A DNA stretch of 64,000 bases. Origin: Microcella sp. (GTDB taxonomy: Bacteria > Actinomycetota > Actinomycetes > Actinomycetales > Microbacteriaceae). Both the position numbers and the translations under genes were made by a program. The stretch spans positions 620,001 through 684,000 of the forward strand of contig NZ_JAHHDS010000003.1 of NCBI RefSeq assembly GCF_019739195.1, written 5' to 3'. The notes beneath the pieces are model-generated. The model made no database searches and was not told the DNA's origin. It saw only the letters and a program-made list of their open reading frames with translations. Shown piece after piece: positions 61,281-64,000 of this stretch. The first letter of the stretch is position 1. Every line of letters begins with the position of its first letter.

Positions 61281-61370
61281 CCGCACGGTGCTGTGGTCGG
61301 GTTCGAGCTCGCCAATACATCTCGCTACGGCGAAACGGTCATCTACTGGCTGGAGCCGACCGGCAGCTGA
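61281..61370 (+). pseudogene. Displaced ancestral 3' end of rsmD
   Basis: Read in frame, this encodes VVGFELANTSRYGETVIYWL, then EPTGS and a TGA at 61368-61370. It lines up with the end of RsmD (LALDKMSRYGETAIYWLEP). It has no start of its own. The ancestral rsmD stop would have lain 6 bp from the RelE toxin gene, a natural convergent spacing. Confidence 0.7.
61326..61357 (+). repeat. attR-like repeat, copy of rsmD 3' end
   Basis: This copy is 29/32 identical to 58967-58998 and in the same orientation, and forms the right edge of the insertion of about 2.36 kb. Confidence 0.75.
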
Positions 61371-61376
61371 CACGGG

Positions 61377-61634
61377 TCAGCGGTCGTACACTTCGCGGCG
61401 ATGGCCAAGCGTCACGACGACGATGAGCAGCACTCCGTCGTCGATCGTGTAGATGATGCGATAGTCGCCGACGCGCACGCGCCAGGCGGGTCGCCCGCGC
61501 AAGGGTTTCGCGGCCGGCGGCCGAGGGTCGTCGCCGAGTAGGGCGATCACCCCGCGGATGCGCTCGCGATCTCGGTGGTCGATCTTCTTGAGGGCTCGAA
61601 TGGCGGCCGGCCGCAGTTCAATTCGGTAGCTCAC
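61377..61634 (-). CDS. RelE/ParE-family toxin
   Basis: The 85-residue protein has the RelE fold pattern: YRIELRPAAIRALKKIDHRD, then PLRGRPAWRVRVGDYRIIYTI and a C-terminal VVTLGHRREVYDR. RelE enzymes cut mRNA on the ribosome. It overlaps the antitoxin gene by 4 bp and follows it. Confidence 0.93.
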   Translation of the reverse strand: MSYRIELRPAAIRALKKIDHRDRERIRGVIALLGDDPRPPAAKPLRGRPAWRVRVGDYRIIYTIDDGVLLIVVVTLGHRREVYDR

Positions 61635-61879
61635 GCCCAGCCCAGGTCGGCCTTCGCTTGCGCCCAGGGGATGTTCGGCCCCTCCTCTTCCATCGCCGCG
61701 TCGAACGCGGCAACGTCGTCGACTTCGTCGAGCGCGTCAAGCATGCGCTCATACTGCTCGGGGCTGATGACGACCGCAGCACGTTGTCCGCGGCGCTCGA
61801 TGAACACCGCTTCGGTCTGCGAACGGTCGATGACCTCGGAGAACTGCTTGCGGGCGTCGGCGACGCTGAGGGGATTCAT
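61631..61879 (-). CDS. Phd/YefM-family antitoxin
   Basis: The 82-residue protein begins MNPLSVADARKQFSEVIDRS and continues FIERRGQRAAVVISPEQYER, the DNA-binding and dimer part of Phd/YefM antitoxins. The C-terminus (NIPWAQAKADLGWA) is the likely toxin-binding tail. The ATG at 61879 has TACAAT 6 nt upstream. Two TGTACA boxes in the promoter suggest autoregulation. Confidence 0.92.
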   Translation of the reverse strand: MNPLSVADARKQFSEVIDRSQTEAVFIERRGQRAAVVISPEQYERMLDALDEVDDVAAFDAAMEEEGPNIPWAQAKADLGWA

Positions 61880-61885
61880 GTGCCT

Positions 61886-61914
61886 ATTGTACAACCGACT
61901 CATGCAGATGTACA
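61886..61914. promoter_or_regulatory. Antitoxin promoter with paired TGTACA operators
   Basis: TGTACA occurs at 61888-61893, overlapping the minus-strand -10 box TACAAT (61886-61891), and again at 61909-61914, 21 bp (two helical turns) away. TGTACA is the known core of the YefM operator in E. coli. Confidence 0.65.
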
Positions 61915-61932
61915 TCAAAGTGGGTGTGACGG

Positions 61933-62715
61933 TCACTTCCGCTGGGAGCGCGAGTTCCGATCGTTGCGCAGCTCCACCAACAAGACCGATGCCCGCCATT
62001 CGACGGTTGCTGTAATCAATTCGCGCAATGTTGCACCGACGAGAGCCCACTGATCCGGGGTTGCGTCGTGTAGGTCGTTGCGCACGTCGAACGGGTACTG
62101 CGGGCTGAGCAATGAGTCTGCCGTCGCACTCGGAATTGGCGTCGTCGAGATCTCGGCGCGGACAACGTGCATCCCGGCCCTCGCGGAGATCTCGCGCCAC
62201 TTCTCGACAGTGGACGTCGCCGCGTTCGGATCCTCAACAATCAGACCGTGCTGATGGGCGGCGCGTCGAGTCAGCGTCGGGCCGGTCAGTCCGTCGGTCA
62301 CGAAGGCGGAAACAACAATGCGCCCATCGTCGGCGAGTACTCGGCGCCACTCGCGGACAGCCGCGTCGGGACTTCCTATGTAGGGCATCGCTGAAACGCA
62401 GGTGATCACGTTGAACTCCCCCGACTCGAAGGGCAGATCATGTGCACTCGCCTGGAGGAAGCGCACACCTGGCAAAGCAGTACGTGCAACTTTCAACATG
62501 GCCAAGGAAACGTCGATGCCTGTCAGGTGAGCAGCGGGCAGCGTCTGCAGGCTGCGCAAGACAAGTCCCGTGCCCGTCGCAACATCCAGCACGGTCTCGA
62601 TGCTTGTCGGAGCGGCGAACCGCGCGGCGGCGTCCGCAACGGAAGCGTGAAAGGAGCCTTGGTCGTAGGTGGAGGCACGGCGGTCAAACTCTCGTTCAAC
62701 CCATCCGACGTCCAC
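61933..62715 (-). CDS. SAM-dependent class I methyltransferase
   Basis: The 260-residue protein has ERFDRRAS-like EREFDRRASTYDQGS, the SAM loop VLDVATGTGLVLRSL, LTGIDVSLAMLKVART and LPFESGEFNVITCVSAMPYI. This is the Methyltransf_11/ubiE-like layout; substrate unknown. GTG start 62715, with TAACCT 6 nt upstream. Confidence 0.88.
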   Translation of the reverse strand: MDVGWVEREFDRRASTYDQGSFHASVADAAARFAAPTSIETVLDVATGTGLVLRSLQTLPAAHLTGIDVSLAMLKVARTALPGVRFLQASAHDLPFESGEFNVITCVSAMPYIGSPDAAVREWRRVLADDGRIVVSAFVTDGLTGPTLTRRAAHQHGLIVEDPNAATSTVEKWREISARAGMHVVRAEISTTPIPSATADSLLSPQYPFDVRNDLHDATPDQWALVGATLRELITATVEWRASVLLVELRNDRNSRSQRK

Positions 62716-62721
62716 GACGAA

Positions 62722-62727
62722 AGGTTA
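62722..62727 (-). promoter_or_regulatory. Leaderless -10 box of methyltransferase gene
   Basis: TAACCT on the minus strand ends 6 nt before the GTG at 62715. Confidence 0.4.
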
Positions 62728-62765
62728 GCGGTCAAGCCGACCTTGTCCCGAGGTCGTCAACCTGG

Positions 62766-63818
62766 TCAGCCAGTCTGCCCGCTCCACTCCGCGAACGGGT
62801 CCCAGCCGCCGCGCTCGTCGAACACCCGGCCGTCGACGAGCAACGCGGGCCCGTGACGATCGGCAGCGACCACCCGGCCGATGACACGAAAGCCGCCCGG
62901 CAGCGCGTCGAGCGGCGGCGCGACGTCGGGCGGGAAGGTCGCCAGCAGCGAGTGGTCTTCTCCCCCGGTGAGCGCGAGCGACGCCGGGGCTGCGGGGTCG
63001 AGGCCATGCGCGAGCGCGACCTCGCGCACCTGCTCGCTCGAGAGGTCGAGGTTGACGCCGCTCGCGCGAGCGATGCGGCGCGCGTCGAGGGCCAGCCCGT
63101 CGCTGAGGTCGAGCATCGACGAGGCTCCGCCGAGGGCGGCGGCCACGCCGTCCGCGATCGGCGGGTGCGGCGTGAGCTGGGCGGCGAGCGGCACGGGATG
63201 CTCGGCGCGCAGCCGAGCTGCGGCATCAGCATCCGGAGCCCCCGTCGCATCGACCCCGTGCTCGAAGAGGATCCGCAGCCCCTCGGCAGCGAGCCCCAGC
63301 GGGCCGGAGACCGCGACCCAGTCGCCCGGCCGCGCGCCCGAGCGTGTCACGGGGTCACGGTCGTCGAGGTCGCCGAACGCCGTGACGGCGATAGTCAGCA
63401 CGCTCGACACACTCAAGTCGCCGCCGACGACTCCGCAGCCGGGCGCGAGCGCCTCGCACGCATCGCGAAGCCCCTCGGCGAGCGCCTCGAGCTCGGCGAC
63501 CGGCGTCTCGGCGGGGGCGGCGAGCGCCACGACGAGCGCTGTGGGGCGGGCGCCCATCGCCGCGACATCGCTGAGGTTGGTCGCCGCAGCCTTGAAGCCG
63601 AGATCGTGCATCGTCGACCACGCCGTGCGGAAGTCGGGGCCATGAATCATCATGTCGGTCGTGATCACGACTCGGCGGTCGGGTGCGGCGAGCACGGCGG
63701 CGTCGTCACCCGGGCCGAGCAGCGTCGACTCGCTCTCGGGCAGCAGCGGGATGATGCGCGCGAGCGCCGCGAGCTCGCCAACTGATGCGAGGGTGTCGGG
63801 ATTCTGGGCGTGGCTCAC
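62766..63818 (-). CDS. thiL: Thiamine-monophosphate kinase
   Basis: The 350-residue enzyme makes thiamine diphosphate. The ATP/Mg region LLGPGDDAAVLAAPDRR, the Asp-rich VVITTDMMIHGPDFRTAW, VVGGDLSVSS and LDLSDGLALDARRI are typical. It starts at GTG 63818, with TACCGT 6 nt upstream, divergent from the gene at the window edge. Confidence 0.94.
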   Translation of the reverse strand: MSHAQNPDTLASVGELAALARIIPLLPESESTLLGPGDDAAVLAAPDRRVVITTDMMIHGPDFRTAWSTMHDLGFKAAATNLSDVAAMGARPTALVVALAAPAETPVAELEALAEGLRDACEALAPGCGVVGGDLSVSSVLTIAVTAFGDLDDRDPVTRSGARPGDWVAVSGPLGLAAEGLRILFEHGVDATGAPDADAAARLRAEHPVPLAAQLTPHPPIADGVAAALGGASSMLDLSDGLALDARRIARASGVNLDLSSEQVREVALAHGLDPAAPASLALTGGEDHSLLATFPPDVAPPLDALPGGFRVIGRVVAADRHGPALLVDGRVFDERGGWDPFAEWSGQTG

Positions 63819-63824
63819 GCCTCA

Positions 63825-63830
63825 ACGGTA
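63825..63830 (-). promoter_or_regulatory. Leaderless -10 box of thiL
   Basis: TACCGT on the minus strand ends 6 nt before the thiL GTG. Confidence 0.45.
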
Positions 63831-63851
63831 GTCCGCGCCAGTGCGCGCCAG

Positions 63852-63857
63852 TACTGT
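63852..63857 (+). promoter_or_regulatory. Leaderless -10 box of edge gene
   Basis: TACTGT ends 6 nt before the ATG at 63864, back to back with the thiL promoter. Confidence 0.45.
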
Positions 63858-63863
63858 CGAGCC

Positions 63864-64000
63864 ATGTCTGAGTCTTCCGCGACCGATGTGCCCGCGCCGC
63901 CGCCGGCCTCGCCGTACGGTCCAGCCGAGGGTGTGACCGGCGCATCGGTTCCCGTGCCCGAACCACGCGCTACCCCAGCAGCGTGGGTCGACCGAGGCCG
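63864..64000 (+). CDS. N-terminus of unknown gene, cut by window end
   Basis: Only 45 residues are visible, from the ATG at 63864: a Pro/Ala/Ser-rich, probably disordered stretch (MSESSATDVPAPPPASPYGP). The promoter hexamer 6 nt upstream supports the start. The family cannot be told from this part. Confidence 0.55.
   Translation, partial: MSESSATDVPAPPPASPYGPAEGVTGASVPVPEPRATPAAWVDRG

Larger units (their letters stand above)
61053..61376. other. Right end of rsmD insert with displaced rsmD codons
   Basis: Only the upstream region of the DUF4365-like gene and the displaced end of rsmD lie here. No further gene is recognised. Confidence 0.6.

Noticed and set aside
1-64000. CRISPR arrays, transposases, rRNA operons, phage structural genes
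   Set aside because: Looked for on both strands; no regularly spaced repeats, DDE transposase motifs, rRNA sequence or phage modules were seen.

Overview
The window is high-GC actinobacterial DNA and most resembles the family Microbacteriaceae. The reasons are the gene orders murI-rph-rdgB, yceD-rpmF-rnc-mutM-smc and recG/rsmD/coaD, a nearly complete coenzyme F420 gene set (cofD, fbiC, cofC, cofE, an F420-dependent glucose-6-phosphate dehydrogenase and two further luciferase-like enzymes), and many start codons lying 6-9 nt behind a TAnnnT -10 hexamer, the pattern of leaderless actinobacterial promoters. The genus cannot be fixed from the sequence alone. No rRNA, CRISPR array, transposase or integrase gene was recognised.

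Layout. 0-1.1 kb: end of a PucR-type regulator and a tRNA-Leu(UAG). 1.1-6.6 kb: accessory, more AT-rich DNA with a HEPN-like protein, a HIRAN membrane protein and two unknown genes. Part of it (1.06-5.43 kb) is bracketed by an imperfect copy of the tRNA 3' end, so it looks like a tRNA-targeted island without integrase. 6.7-11.4 kb: lactate permease, a DedA/DUF368 pair and an Nramp manganese transporter with its DtxR-type regulator and a clear operator. 11.4-15.9 kb: rdgB, rph, murI and an iron-sulfur photolyase. 16-20.4 kb: pncB, a flavin/F420-like oxidoreductase coupled to a GH13 glucosidase, and an acidic lipoprotein. 20.4-27.8 kb: smc, mutM, rnc, rpmF and yceD, plus a tandem acetyltransferase.

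27.9-34 kb: a co-directional reductive-pyrimidine-catabolism cluster (beta-ureidopropionase-like amidase, dihydropyrimidinase, luciferase-like reductase, an unusual photolyase-like protein, class III transaminase). 34-47 kb: F420 synthesis genes mixed with selO and a MoxR/DUF58/transglutaminase operon. 47-54.8 kb: small hypothetical genes, a quinone-oxidoreductase/TetR divergent pair, fgd and two GAP-family membrane proteins. 54.8-59 kb: coaD, an EEP hydrolase, recG and rsmD. 59-61.4 kb: a second integrase-less insert carrying one large DUF4365-like gene. It sits exactly at the 3' end of rsmD, whose original last codons survive on the far side. 61.4-64 kb: a RelE/Phd toxin-antitoxin pair, a methyltransferase, thiL and the start of another gene.

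The strongest unusual signals are the two integrase-less islands (tRNA-Leu and rsmD 3' ends) with nuclease-like cargo; a perfect 21-bp inverted repeat carried in frame inside smc; an apparently domain-permuted photolyase-like protein inside the pyrimidine cluster; the coupling of two polyprenyl-phosphate transporter families; CsoR-like palindromes in front of two tiny genes; and a large two-fold-symmetric element upstream of murI. All functional calls come from reading the sequence and knowledge of the families; no database search was run.
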